Of a DNA stretch of 64,000 nucleotides, positions 1 to 12,800 are shown one piece after another. How positions within the stretch are numbered: the first letter of the stretch is position 1; each line of letters starts with the position of its first letter. The DNA comes from Rotaria sordida (lineage: Eukaryota > Rotifera > Eurotatoria > Philodinida > Philodinidae): contig CAJNOL010000338.1 of NCBI GenBank assembly GCA_905250125.1, positions 92,828-156,827 of the forward strand, in the 5' to 3' direction. The notes below the pieces were generated by a model that did no database searches, was not told the DNA's origin, and worked only from the letters and a program-made list of their open reading frames with translations. The translations under genes were made by a program, and so were the position numbers.

Positions 1-77
1 AAGTTTTTAAATTTAATTTTTAGATCAAAATAAAAAGAAAATCTATTGACAAAAAAAAACCTATCTTGTTCATTTAG

Positions 78-3000
78 ACTGCTGAAGAAATTCGTGAACA
101 TACAATTCAAGAAGATCTACCACCTGTCGCCAGAACATTAACCATGCTTGAGTATAATTATTTCTTTATTTTCAATAGATTTAAGGCCTCACCCTCCCCC
201 TAAAAAAAAGTCAATTTTCGTCAAAAATTTCGAAATTGAGATAAATGCATGGGAAGATACCCCGTCTTCAGATCTTTCAGAAACGACATTGGCTTTTCTT
301 TGGTATCTCTTTTTTGGCCAAGATTTTCGATGATTTTCATTGATCTCTTCTTGAAAAATATTCTTATTTTTAAAAAAACGAAAAACGTTTTTCGTTTTTT
401 CTCGGTTTATGATTTTTTGATTTTCGTTCCAAAATTTCTCGGTCCCGACCCTTTCAATATATTTAAATTTTTTTTTTTGTTTGAAAGAGCGCGTCGAGAT
501 GCAGGGCAATATAGAGTCCTTTTTTTAATTAAGCTTTATTTTTTATTATTTAGACAGACACTTATGTGACTGGACACCCATTTTTGATGCGTTTTTTGAG
601 TCATTGAACTTGTGAGTCTCTTTCTCAGCGAAAAAAGTAAGAATTTTAAAAAAAGGGCTCTATACTCCCCTGCATCCTGAGATGCTCTTTCAAACAAAAA
701 AAAATTTAAATATGTTGACAGAGCCCGGACCGAGAAATCTTGGAACGAAAATGAGCTATTTTTGATCCTTGTTTTGGTTCATATCTCTGTCAAACGTCGG
801 GATATCGAGCTGAAAATTTTACCACAGACTCCTCACTTCAGTCCCAACATATGTTTCAAATTTCAGCCCATTTGAACGTTCCTAGGCTGAGATCGATTTT
901 TGAGGGGAAGAGGGGAAGGCCTTAATTAATTTCATTGGTCTTGTTTTTTTCCATAAATAGTTCTCGATGTGATATTCAACGTGGTGTTGGTATTCGTTCT
1001 ATTCCATCTGTAATTATTTCTGATCGAGATGAAACATTTCGTCGTATATTACCTATATTTAAAGTATATATGTATTTTTTTGTTTTTGGGATCAAAATTT
1101 TTATCTTTTTATTTTAATAAATATTATTATATTTAGTTAATTATTGAACAAACAGTTGATAGTGGAGAACATTCCGTAGCAGCAGAAACAATTGTTTCTC
1201 TAATACAACAACAATCATTATCTTATTCGGAATTTATGTCATTATTTTCACAAACGATTTGCACATTATTATTTCCGGCTACTACGAACCGTTTTTCATT
1301 AGGTTAGACCAAAAAAAGTGTGATGTTTTTTTTTAAGTTCTTTCTTTTTTGTTTTTTTTTTAAATAGATTTTGGTGATATATGGTGTCAAACATTATGCA
1401 ATATAATTGATGCTTTTCCAAATACAACTTCATTTACTTCGGTTTGAGATTATTAATAAGAATTTTCCAAAAACAAAAAAAAACAAACTCATTTCTCTTA
1501 TTTTTTTTTTCTAGTTACTTGATTTAATCTTTAATAATAGTTTACATGGTTCATATGTTCGAGATCGATTAGCAATAATTTTAGCTAAATTATCATGTCG
1601 ATTGAATTCACAAATGTATGAAATAAAAAAAAAATTTCATATAATATAAGAAAAAAAAAAATTTTCTTTCCTAGCATTGAAAATCGTTTATTGCCTGTAT
1701 TCAAAAATTTTATCAATGATACTAATGCTGATATTCGTGCACTTGCTTGTCAAAAATTACCAATTCTTGCTCAATCATTCGAGTAAGACATGAAATTATT
1801 TCTGAAAAACTAAACTATACACGATGAAATATAAACAAAACTATGATTTCATACTTGTTCCAGAGGCTGTACTCTTCCGTCGATTTTTATTTTCATTCAA
1901 TAATTTTTTTGTTAGACTATGTGAAAGTATTAAGTAAAGCTCGCCGGATCTAGAATTTTTGGATCCACATCCGATCGAATCGTGTTTTAATAATGAATAT
2001 TTTTATAAAGATCAATCAGTCATCTTATCCTATTGAAATGAAGATTATTGTAATATTGCCAAAACTAATTATACTGTCTCGCATGAATGATTAATTTTAA
2101 TAGTAAATTATTAAGTCTAACTAAATAGTGTTCAAAATAATTAATTCACTCGCATTAAATTTCTTCAACTTTGGATCCGCATGTGATGAGATCCAACCGA
2201 AATTTTAATTTAATATAAACTAATCTTATTCAAAAAAAAATATTTAAATTGAAGAGAAAAAGCAGACTTTCAAGGAGTTTAAAAGATTTCTCAGACTTAA
2301 TCGAATTTCGAGAAATCTTACAAATAAATTCATGGAACATTTTCCTATAGAAATAAATAACTTCATTAAAAAGTATTCAGGTACTAACTATGATATTTTT
2401 TCAGTTCAAATGACCTGCACCTATTTTTGCTGGCATATTGACAAAACGATGAAATTAACCGATCTTGACACAAAATATTCTCTCATTTAAAATAGCTGAT
2501 TAGAGCCAGCAGAAATTAGTTAGAATCGAAATTTTTCTCTCTATTCAGATATGTACTCAGGATTTCTTTCTGGGGTAAAATCAGTAGTGTCAAACTTGAA
2601 ACTTGAATTCAAGTATTCAAGTTTGACATGTATGGTTTATCTAAGACGATAACAAAATGATCTCATGCTCTTTTGGCATTTACTTTTACTCGAATGTATT
2701 GAAAAAATATGCATTATAAATGATTACATTAGTTTCACGTGATAGTTAAGCTCATAATGTATATATATACGTCGTCTGTCACCAAAGGATTAAGAAACTC
2801 AAATTCTATAAGCTTATCTTGAAAGGGCTTAACAGTATTAGAATCATTTAGTTGTTTTTGCTTGAATTAAACGGATTTCAAAAATTTCAGCAGACTTCAT
2901 CACACTACGAGATCTAAGTTTCTGTTGGTTTGACCTTCAATTTAAGCATAAATATCACATTGCGTATTCTCTAGTTTGAAGAAACAAACGATATTATTGT

Positions 3001-6000
3001 ATATCGAACAGCTAGATCGTATTTCACATTTATTGTGCTAACACAACTATTTTTGTTTTGAATTTTTATTTAATATTTAGTTATAGTCAAATATTAAATT
3101 TGATATTACCATTACTTGTTATATTATCTAAAGATGATAATTTAACTGTACGTCAAACATGTTTTGAATCCTTACTTGATCTTAGTAATAATTTCGATGA
3201 TTCGAGATCCATTGAGCAAATTAGTGAAATGATTATTTCACTTATCAAATTTGGTTTATCATCAAGAACATCGAAATTTGTTACAACAATTGCATTACGT
3301 CTTTCTGATTTATGTCATGCATTGATTAGTAAGAAAAAAACAACATTCAAAAAAAAAAAAAAAAAAATCTAAACTATTTTCTATTATTTAAAGTTTTTCA
3401 AATTGATGAATATAAATTCATTTATGAAGTTTTTTTACGATTAAGTCAAGAAAAAGTAAGAGCAAAAATACTAAACAAAAGCATATTTATATATTGAATT
3501 TTTGTTTTTGTAGAATTTTCCAGAGTGTCGATTAGCTTGTGCAAAACATTTTTCGGTAGAAAATATTTCTAAATCATTTAAAAAAAAAAAAAACATTATT
3601 TTGCTCATTTAATAGTCAATTATTGATTATCTTGGTCATGATGAGTTAACAAATGAATTAGAAAAATTATTTTTTGATTTATGTCATGATAATGATACAA
3701 AAATTTGTTCAATTATGCCATCAACAATAATTAATGTAAGTAGAATTAAATAAGGACAAAAAAAAAAAATGAAAACATTAGTTTTTAAAATTTTTTTTTT
3801 TGCAATATTGTCTCGATAGGATTTCTTTTTAGCTTACAAAATTATATAATAATAATAATAATAAAGAAGAGAAATATATGTCAATAATATGGAATGGTTT
3901 TTTATTGTTATTAAATAATTCACATTTTGATGTTATGCTTTCATTAGCAAGAAATTTATTAAATATTTTTATTGCATTTTCAAGAGATGAAAATGAAGGT
4001 TTTTTACATGGATCAATTTGTTCAATACCAACAGTAAGAAAAAAATAAGATAAAATAATCGATCATTGTCTTAGGATTTCATAAATAATTTTCAATAAAA
4101 AATTAAATTTTGTAATTAATCTTAAAATGTAAGGTGGAAGTAAAAAGTATTTATTGACTTTTTTCCTTAATGATAATAATTAGAACAAATCAGAGAAAAG
4201 ATTTTACTGGTGAAAACAATTGTCTATGTTAATGGATGATACAAAAATTTTTGCATTAACAGACAAAAATAAGATTTTCAATTTTATCAATTGTGTTAGA
4301 AATCAACATTTTTCTAACGAGCTTAGCTAGTGAAAAATGTTCACAATTAATAAGTGTTTTCGACAAATAAGATTTTTTTCAACAATCAAAAGTTAGTGAA
4401 ATTTCATATTCTATGTCCAATTAGCGCTGAGTAAACTCTCTACAAAAGCAAATTTTTATTGAAAGTTGTTTCCTATAAAATCTATGGTTTTGTAACTCGA
4501 ATATTTTGATACTACTAGAAAAGAGTCACGTCGCGTTCGTTATAGTCACACATAACGTACCTAAAAATTTTGAAAGCCAAGTACAAAACAAATCAATCAA
4601 ATGTACTTCTCATCATTGACTTTGTGTGGAATCGTAAGATACTTTTCCAGCCTTCGATAAGTATTTTGAACTACATACTTCTTTTTACAGTTTTGTAGTA
4701 GAGACTCTTCTCTTTCTAACAAGAAAACTATCATATGTATTGAAATATACTAAAAAATCATAGAAAAGAAAATTTTTTCTGAACATAACTTTATTGTTTT
4801 GAAAAAAAGAAAGGACCTTGTTTAAAGAGATATCAATTATTTAGAAAATAATTACAAATTTTATGAATACTAGTAGTCAATACTTGCTCGTATTTAAAAT
4901 TCTATTCGAACTAAATCATCTACCATTCTATGTCAATTGTTATTTTTAAAAAAAATCCGTGTGACTAAAAACGCCTCCAAAAAAAAATAGTATGTGCATT
5001 AAACATTGCGATAAATCAATTCTCTTTTCCTTTTTCTTCGTTTTGTTTTTTTATTGACTCACAATATCTATAAAAGTTAAAGTAAACACCTAAAAGCTAG
5101 GAGATTATTTAAGCTTTTCTTGATTTGAATAGTATATGTTTTACGAATACAATGTAATCCTTGATCAAGCTGATCTATTGAACAGTAGTATTCTATCATC
5201 AGAAATAGAAATAATAGATCTTTGAATTTATAAAGCAAAATTATTTCAGCATATTGAAACCAAAGCAATAATAGAGTTTATTTTTAAGTAAAGTAACTCC
5301 TGTTTGAAATTAATCTTCTTGTCTTTTTTGAATATCAATCATATTCGAATTGAATTTTGTATGTTAAAAATAAATAGCATTAATATAAATAGATTTCAAA
5401 ACAAATATCCTAATCCGATTGGAAAGTTCTAAATTTTCTTGACATATTTAAGATTTTTCGTAGAATTAATATTGTTTATAAGAAACTGAAAACTAAATAA
5501 TCTAACATAATCCAAAAACAAATATACATCAAATACGAAGATTATCATTGTTGATATAGAATGCAGCTTAATTAAATTTTCTCTCTCTGTTATTCTTGTT
5601 GAACACTATTGCATGTTGTTTTTCTTTTTATTCGATAATCAGTATTTAGCGAGAACAAAACAAATTTTACTACATCGCATGATATGTTAATCATAAATAA
5701 TAAATCAATTTCTGTATGTTTGAAATACATCACAAAAAAAAAGGCGACGTACTCTTTTTTTTCTAAATATAATGTACCATAAGAGGTAATAGTGTTTTTG
5801 TTTCTTCTTTATTTTTCTATGTGTGAATACAATCATTGTCTGAGTATTTATTTAGATACAAAGGTTAATACAACAGAGCTTTTAATTATTCAGATGTTCA
5901 TAGATAAATAAATAAATCAGAGACAAAAAACATAGTTTTCTCTTACGAGCAAATTTTAGCAAAAAAGAAACTATCTTCTCTTGTTTTTTATCATGTATTT

Positions 6001-8171
6001 TAAGTCCTTTGAGCTTGACTTGTTATTTATGATTAATATGTCATGCAATGTAGTAAAATCTATATTTTCTCGTTATGTATTGATTATCGAGAAAAACATG
6101 CAATATTCTTAAAGAAGAATAATAGAGAAAAGAAAAACCAATTGTGTCCCAATAATAATAGTCGTTATTTACAAAAATTCTTCAATAAAATTTAATAGAT
6201 TGCTGATTCAGAAACATTTATAAATCAACTATTAGAATATGAACGACGAATATTTGAAAATACACTATCATGGCGTTCATGTATATTATGTCTTCAAGCA
6301 TTTGTTCATTTATCATATTTATTATCAAGTGAACAAATTCAAACAAAAATTTTACCACGTATTTTGTCGCGTATATATAGTGTAAGCAAAAAAAAAACAA
6401 ATAAGTTTCTTAATTATTATTTGTTATTTTACACCTATGATATTTTTTTGTTTTTTTTTAGAAACAAGTTTGTGTACGTGAAATAGCTGTTGATAGTTAT
6501 GTTCAATTATTAAGAAAAATTCCACGACGATCAATAAGACGAGGTGCATTTCAAAAATTAAAAACTGATCTTTTATTTAATAAATCTTATCAATGGCGTA
6601 TTATGTATATAAGAGTATGTCGACAAATACTTGTTCATTATTCAAAACGATTTTTTAAAGAAAATTTTCTTGATACAATTCTTTCAATTGAATATGATCC
6701 TGTTTTAAGTGTAAGTTTATAGAAAAAAAACGACTCTTAGTATATCGAAAATGAATTCAATTTCGAGTTTAACATTATTATTTTTTTAATGTTTTATTCT
6801 AGGTTCGAATTCAATTAGTTCCATTACTTATTGAAATAAAATCTATTCTTCGTTTGCCAGCTGATAGTCAATCAATATTAAAAATAGAAACAATGATGGA
6901 ATATTTTCTTGCTGATAAAACATTAACATTACATGATCTTGCAAATAATGGTCTTTTACAATTAGATCAAATACGTTCATATAATATATTACCAGTATTT
7001 TCAAATCATTCATCTGATGATAATAATGATAAAAAAAAAGAAAATGAAGAATATTCACTTGATGAAATTGATATATCATCACGTCGTTCATTAAGTAAAT
7101 CAAATGATCAATATACAATATCAAAACGTCTTACAGATACATCAATATCAAATAAACAAACAACACCATTACGAAGTGCAAGATTATTAAAAACATCATT
7201 GGATATTCCTCAACGAAAATCATCCTTACCTGCAGATACAAATAATGAAATGAAAGATAATAAAATTTCTTTAATAAAACAACGACGTCGACAAACTTTT
7301 ACTGATAATACAATGTCAACAACATCGTCACGTTTGTCCAATCAAACACCAACAAAGAAAAATTCCAAATGTAAGAATATTTGAAAAGATTCTTTATCAT
7401 TATTTTGACACCCTATTATTTTTTTTTTATCACCTTAGGAAATAGAAGAAAAATTAACCTATTTAGTGCAATAAAACCATGAATGATCATTAGAATTACT
7501 ACACGGAATATGAGCAAAAGGAAAAACTTGTACTTGAAATGTTCTTTTTTTTTCTCTAATTATTATCTATTGTATATGAAAATTGTAATAGCAATAATAA
7601 TGACTTCAAAAAACAGACAGTTGTGAAAATTGAAAACGAAATTTATTAAATCTAATATGCCGGGGATTTTGTTTTTGTTCTTTTTTTTTAATTTTTTTGT
7701 ATTTAATTTTTTTTTTTTGTGTTTCACAGTAGTTGTGAGATATATATACGTGAGAAAAGAATGTGACTATCGTTTTATGTATGACTCTATTGTTTTATTC
7801 TTTATGAGCAATGCCTTTCTAACCTGCGTGACTGTGTTTTCTTTTATTCTTTTTTTTTTGGTAAAATGCGTCGTTGGATTGCATGATCACCAGTTTTCTC
7901 CGTGATTATTATCGTTGACACCATTTTTTACTTTTTTTTTAAATATTGCTCATAGCAATTAAGAAAAGAATAAGTGAACATGTATACATATCTATATATG
8001 ATCGAATAAAATTGATTGACGTCAAAAAAGATATAAATATACTTCTCTTACATTTAAAGGAAGATCAAAATAATGATAAAAATGATGATTTTACAGGTAA
8101 GGCCATGTGAGACATACGATGATTTGTACAGAGACATCAAAAAAAAAATCATCATTGCAGGTTACTCTTAA
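78..8171 (+). CDS. PPP4R4: Protein phosphatase 4 regulatory subunit 4 (5'-partial)
   Basis: HEAT-repeat scaffold expected to bind the PP4 catalytic subunit in the cytoplasm. Coding exons (phases join without stops, 817 codons): 78-151, 961-1063, 1137-1302, 1368-1441, 1515-1615, 1675-1782, 3081-3328, 3394-3455, 3514-3555, 3616-3735, 3833-4033, 6199-6381, 6462-6710, 6803-7370, 7956-8096, 8161-8171. The first visible exon reads TAEEIREHTIQEDL, like the vertebrate PPP4R4 stretch around TPEEIERLTVDEDL. Exon 14 reads VRIQLVPLLIEIKSILRLPAD, matching the VRMKLCYLLPKVKSTLKIPAD region of that family, which separates it from PPP4R1. A low-complexity Ser/Thr/Lys-rich tail follows, as in the family. The start codon and first exon(s) lie left of the window. 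Exons 15-16 are inferred from phase and splice sites; without them translation would stop at 7384. Subunit identity is from recalled family sequence, not a search. Confidence 0.87.
181..925. mobile_element. TTAA-flanked foldback/MITE-like element in PPP4R4 intron 1
   Basis: The intron between the first two visible PPP4R4 exons is almost filled by a long inverted repeat. The ends are TTAAGGCCTCACCCTCCCCC on the left and, read on the other strand, TTAAGGCCTTCCCCTCTTCC on the right. Inner parts also pair: the stretch at about 425-520 (CTCGGTCCCGACC, then a T-run, GTTTGAAAGAGC, ATGCAGGG) is matched in reverse complement at about 645-755. No transposase is visible. TTAA at both ends fits a piggyBac-type target duplication, but the TIR is not the usual CCC type, so the superfamily is left open. 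A perfect palindrome (AAAAAACGAAAAACG and its complement) sits at about 374-402. Confidence 0.7.
1783..3080 (+). other. PPP4R4 intron, 1.3 kb, no gene seen
   Basis: AT-rich intron between the exon ending in QSF and the exon beginning YSQILNL. It contains an almost perfect small palindrome at 2588-2628 with arms TGTCAAACTTGAA / TTCAAGTTTGACA around ACTTGAATTCAAGT. Two GC-richer patches at about 1945-1980 and 2170-2200 share the word TTGGATCC followed by GCAT or ACAT. No open frame with coding character was found. Confidence 0.6.
4034..6198 (+). other. PPP4R4 intron, 2.2 kb, carrying a hairpin repeat
   Basis: Intron between the exon ending CSIPT and the exon beginning IADSETF. The first 1.5 kb is plain AT-rich sequence with no recognisable gene. 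The last third holds the inverted repeat listed separately. Confidence 0.65.
5578..6140. repeat. Foldback inverted repeat in a PPP4R4 intron
   Basis: Two arms of roughly 150-170 bp pair in reverse complement. The left arm (about 5578-5745) includes TATTGCATG, TTCGATAATCAGTA, TTTTACTACATCGCATGATA and TTAATCATAAATAA. The right arm (about 5988-6140) includes the complements of all four in opposite order. Identity by eye is around 80-85 percent, so it is older than the hairpin near 37.9 kb. No target duplication or transposase could be assigned. Confidence 0.65.
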
Positions 8172-8184
8172 CTGATGAATATTC

Positions 8185-8190
8185 AATAAA
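8185..8190 (+). terminator. PPP4R4: Probable PPP4R4 polyadenylation signal
   Basis: AATAAA 14 bases after the proposed TAA of the last PPP4R4 exon, followed by an A-run. Its position supports ending the transcript here rather than at the earlier in-frame stop near 7384. Confidence 0.45.
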
Positions 8191-8276
8191 AAAAAAAATA
8201 CTGGACAGTTTTTGAGTATAAAAAGAAAAGAGAAAGACCTTACAAGGCAATTTTTATTCTATGTTATAATTCAAAT

Positions 8277-9010
8277 ATGGATTCTGGACATGGTTTAAAT
8301 GTATATTTAAGTCCAAAGCCGTATGGTAAGTATTTCTGTTTATGATATATTGAATCTAATTTATAAATGTATGAGTGAAGACAAAAAGAGAAAAATTATT
8401 TTAAAACTGGACACGAAAAGATTTATTTATTCTGAGAAAAAAGTCAATAGATTCGATCAATAGCATAAAATTGTTAGGTTTCTTTTTTTGACAACTACGT
8501 ACTTAAAAAACAAATCGATTTTTTTGAATAAGAAATAGCAAACGAACAAATATAATTGACAAACTACTATCAATTTACATGTCCTTCAAAAGATGAATTT
8601 TACGTTGTCATGGAAATTATTCAAATTATCGAATTCTAATCGTTTTTTTTTTCAAACTACTATATCAATATTTACAGGCAAAATATTTGATGTATATTTT
8701 AGGTTATTTGGTTTCTTTCGCTTATGAGTTTTTGAGTGATTTTACTTTTTAATCGATCTATTTGACTATGCATTTTTTTTTCTATAAGAACGATTCTGAT
8801 CATATGTATATATATATACACATACTTAAATAGTGAAGGATATATATAGATGCATACTTAAATAGTCAAGTATTAACAAAAAGAAGTGATGTTATACTCG
8901 TAGGCCTATTAAGAAATTTTTAGTACAAAAAATAATATAATTTGTATCATTTTGTGACAGGTGAGAAGCAACGCGATGCTTATCATGATAGTCTCATTAG
9001 GATTGATTAA
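8277..9010 (+). CDS. Alternative SLC4 first exon, or a 32-aa two-exon mini-gene
   Basis: An ATG at 8277 opens MDSGHGLNVYLSPKPY and runs into a strong GTAAGTA donor at 8326 (phase 1). Two readings fit. (a) It splices to the SLC4 exon at 10570, also phase 1, giving a short alternative N-terminus joined to AKRHSIFLGPQ; alternative promoters with different N-termini are known in the SLC4 bicarbonate transporters. (b) It splices to an acceptor at 8961 (TTTGTGACAG), giving EKQRDAYHDSLIRID and a stop at 9010, a 32-residue protein followed by AATAAA near 9115. The product is not recognised. The sequence stands out from its AT-rich surroundings by codon-like composition. Confidence 0.4.
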
Positions 9011-9878
9011 TCGATAATGTATATTAGTCAGTGTCCTTGAAAAGGTGTTTTACTTATGATTTTTTTTTCCTTCCAATATATATATATATACACATTACTC
9101 TGATAATTGTATATAATAAAGAAATTCTATGAAAAGAATTTGCAAAGAAATATTTATTTATCGAAAAGTTGGTCTTTTATATAAATATATGTCAATATCT
9201 TAGCTGAGATTTCGTCCAATCTTGTATTGGACGAAGAAAATATATTAGAACGTAAATTAATATATAGAGAGATCAATGATAACATAAAAGTTTAATTAAT
9301 AAATTAATATTATTTCAAGTAATACAATCATTTAATAATTTAAATAACAAAATAGACAATTTTCTATTAAAATAATTCATATTATTATTCTATGATAATT
9401 TAATTAATTAAAATCTAAAATTAACATTGATCTATAGATAAATTCAAATATATAATATAAATTCACTAACAAATCTACAATATTTTTTAAACGTAATCTT
9501 AGTTTGGATGTTGACATATAAATATGAATCGATGTGGTTAAGTTAAAAACATTTACCAAGAAAGTAAATGCTTATTCGATAAAGAAAATGTCGATAATAA
9601 TTTGAATTCAATGTCAAAGACAAAAGCAAACTTTCAACAATAAAAAATAAGAAAAGCGCATCCTAAAGAAAAAGGACGCCTATTAACGCCTTGATATTAT
9701 AACACATACGACCAAGATTTCTTTTTTACCTATATATACATAAAGCGGAAGATTATTTTTTATTTTCATTGGATAGAACTAAAAAGTACGAGAAATCATT
9801 CATACAGACTCTTAGCTCCTTCTTTTGATCAAATAAAAAACAAATTTGCATATATATATATATATACATATATACATA

Positions 9879-12800
9879 ATGGAGTAAGTATGTTATATTC
9901 ATCATATTTCTTTTTATAGAAATACATACGACAGGTAAATTTGCATTTTATCGGGTGCTGTTAAAGATCACTAAATCATTTTTATGAACAAAAAAAAAAT
10001 TGATTAGAAGTAGATAAATATAAGAAATATAGCAGCAGATTGTTGATTGCTTTTCAAAAATTGAGCATCAACGATAACAGGCGTAGAGGTATGTGATGTA
10101 TCGAGAAATTCAATTATTAATTAATTAGTTTTTGTCTAAAAATATTTCAAATAATTTCCTTTTTTCTATAGACGGGGCAAATCGACGGCATTCGGACACG
10201 GACACAGTGATGCAACAAATTCACCATCCCCGCACGATAGAGGTAAGGTAAGTTTCTAACTGAAAAAAAAAACTAACCCATCAAATTCTGTTCTTAACTT
10301 GTTTGTATTCCATCGTCTATATACGAAAATAAAAGAAAAACAATAGATTTTGAAAAAAACAAAAAATAAAAAACTAGATTATTTATCTTCAAGGATAAGA
10401 TGGGTGTGTAATTTTGCATACTCTCATCTCCCCCTCCCGTCCCTTCCATATGTTCTAAAACAATAAAAGAAAACTACGAGTTTAGTCAAGGACATAATAA
10501 ATAATAAAGTCAGCTGCTTTTTTTATTCCATCGTTTGATTCTCATACCGAATGTTACCGCCGGTGGCAGCAAAAAGACATAGTATATTTCTTGGCCCTCA
10601 GGTATTAAACAAAAATAATATAATAGATAATCACAATTGAAAAACCAAGAAGGAAATACAAGACATAAAATGTACAATTTCCTCTATTTGATTTATTTTA
10701 TAGCCTACTCGACATACATTCAATTTGGGCTTTGCTGAAAATGATGTACCACAATTATTTTGTCAATTGGATGTACTTCGTCGATCAGAAGAAGGAGTTG
10801 AATATGCTTATTGGAAAGAGAAAGCACGGTATTTAGAAAAAAAAAAAAGAGAAAACAATTAATTTTTTTTTGTATTTGAATTATTTATTTATGTATTTTT
10901 TTGTTCATTTTAAGTTGGGTACGTTTTGAAGAAATAGCAGAAAATGTTCTTGGTCGTTGGTCAAAACCTCATGTAGCAACATTGATGCAAACAGCTTTAT
11001 CAGATTTAAAAAGTTTAGTAAATAATGGAATTATTCTTCTTAATGTTCAAGGAACTGATTTAACAGCAATTTCACGTATAATTTTTAAAAAAATGTGTTT
11101 TTTTGTTTCTTAAATGAAAAAAAAATTATGTTTTTTTTTTAGAAACAATTGGTCAAGCACTTATTGATTCGAATTATATTGATGATGTAGATAAAGCTCA
11201 AAAAATTGTTTGGATTCTTGGTTTACCACATTTTCATCATCATGAAAAACGTTCTGTTATGAAAACTGCAAGTTCAGTTAGTTTAAGTAAACAAGGTCTT
11301 CATCAAAGTCCAAGTTTTATTATTAATCATCTTTCACGACGAGGTTTATATAAAATGATTTCTTCAATTTATGTATTTTGTTTATTTATTTAAATAGATG
11401 ATGAAGTTGATAATGCACAAGATATGTCAGCACTACATTTAATTAGTAAACCATCAACTCAAGATATGTTATTAGCCGAACATAGTGAAACAAATGGTAC
11501 GCCAGAACGATCGGCCAAGGTAAAGTAAAAATAATGAATTTTAAAATCTTAATTTTTTCATATAGAATATTAGTTAAGACATACGAAAAATTGTTGTAAA
11601 TCTCAGAGGAAAAGAATTAAATCAATTTATTGTTTTAGATAATCTTTGATTAAAATATTCAATTACTATCATTTCATATATTCACTATTTTTCTTTAGTC
11701 ACTTATGTTCAACAAATTTTCATTGATTGTATTAGTTGTTAATCACTGTATTGAGTACTGTAACCAATATGATGAATTTTTTTAATTAAAGATTATTTGA
11801 AACAAAAACTTAATTAACACTATCTGATGCGCTTTTATCTACCAGAAGCACTACTATTGATATACCCACGTGAGGGAATCTATCCAGCTGCCTTCTTTCG
11901 ATTTCAAGGATTGTTTTTTTTGTCTATAGATACTACATAGTGTTTTAATAAAAATCTTAAAAGGAATTCGTTGAGAGAGATATGAGATTATTAAGGCATA
12001 GGCCCTTTTCAATGAAGAGTGTATAGTGACGGACAAAAATTTAGAGTGGCTGCATGGTGAAGTTTTCTTCTTGATGGTAATAGTTAGTAAGAATCTGAAA
12101 GAAGTGTTTGTATAGCTGAAAGAATTCTTTATCAGGATTGATAGGCTCGAAAATTTCAGCAGAACTGTTTGGATGAGAGTCTGCAGAAAACCAAGACTCT
12201 CAAAACCAGCTTTCTGGCTTTCATTCGAAGCTTTTTGAAAAAGATTTTATTCGATAGAGCAAGATGAGGTGTCTTCGACTTCCCATGGCCTTTCTTTATC
12301 GAACCGCATTCAATTTACAGAAAGCCTCAAAGTGTCAGACATAGCAAACACATTGAAATTTTCAATAAAAGGACGAGAAAAATACTTCGTTAATCTTCTG
12401 TAAATTGAATGCGATTCGATGAATAAAAGTCATGAAGAGATCGAAGATATCTCATTTTGCTCTATCAAATAAAACCTTTTCCAAAAGGCTTCGAATAAAA
12501 GTCAGAAAGCTGGTTTGAGGAATCTTGACTTTTCGCAAACCCTTGTTTAATCCTTTGAGTACAGGATTATTTTTGTATAATAAAACTTTTTATAATTTCA
12601 AATTAACATTTATTTTGCAAAAAATATCACAAAGTACATGAATTAAAATGCTTGTAGAGTGTGATAGTCTTTAAAACAATCCATAAGACACAATCCTACA
12701 TCACTTTCAATGCATTCATACGAAGTATCTCTTCTTAATCTGGCTCTTCTCACAGTATTAGCACAAACGTAACATTTTCTTCGTGGATTTAGTTGAGTCG

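Larger units (their letters stand above)
8172..9878. other. Intergenic region PPP4R4-SLC4
   Basis: Apart from the possible small exons at 8277-8325 and 8961-9010 this stretch is simple AT-rich sequence with short TA-dinucleotide runs (about 8805-8825, 9077-9093, 9850-9875). The TA runs directly before the proposed SLC4 start at 9879 may be part of its promoter or 5' leader. Confidence 0.5.

Noticed and set aside
189-569. Open frames of about 106 codons on both strands at the left end
   Set aside because: They lie entirely inside the intron-1 foldback and mirror each other through the inverted repeat; composition is not coding.
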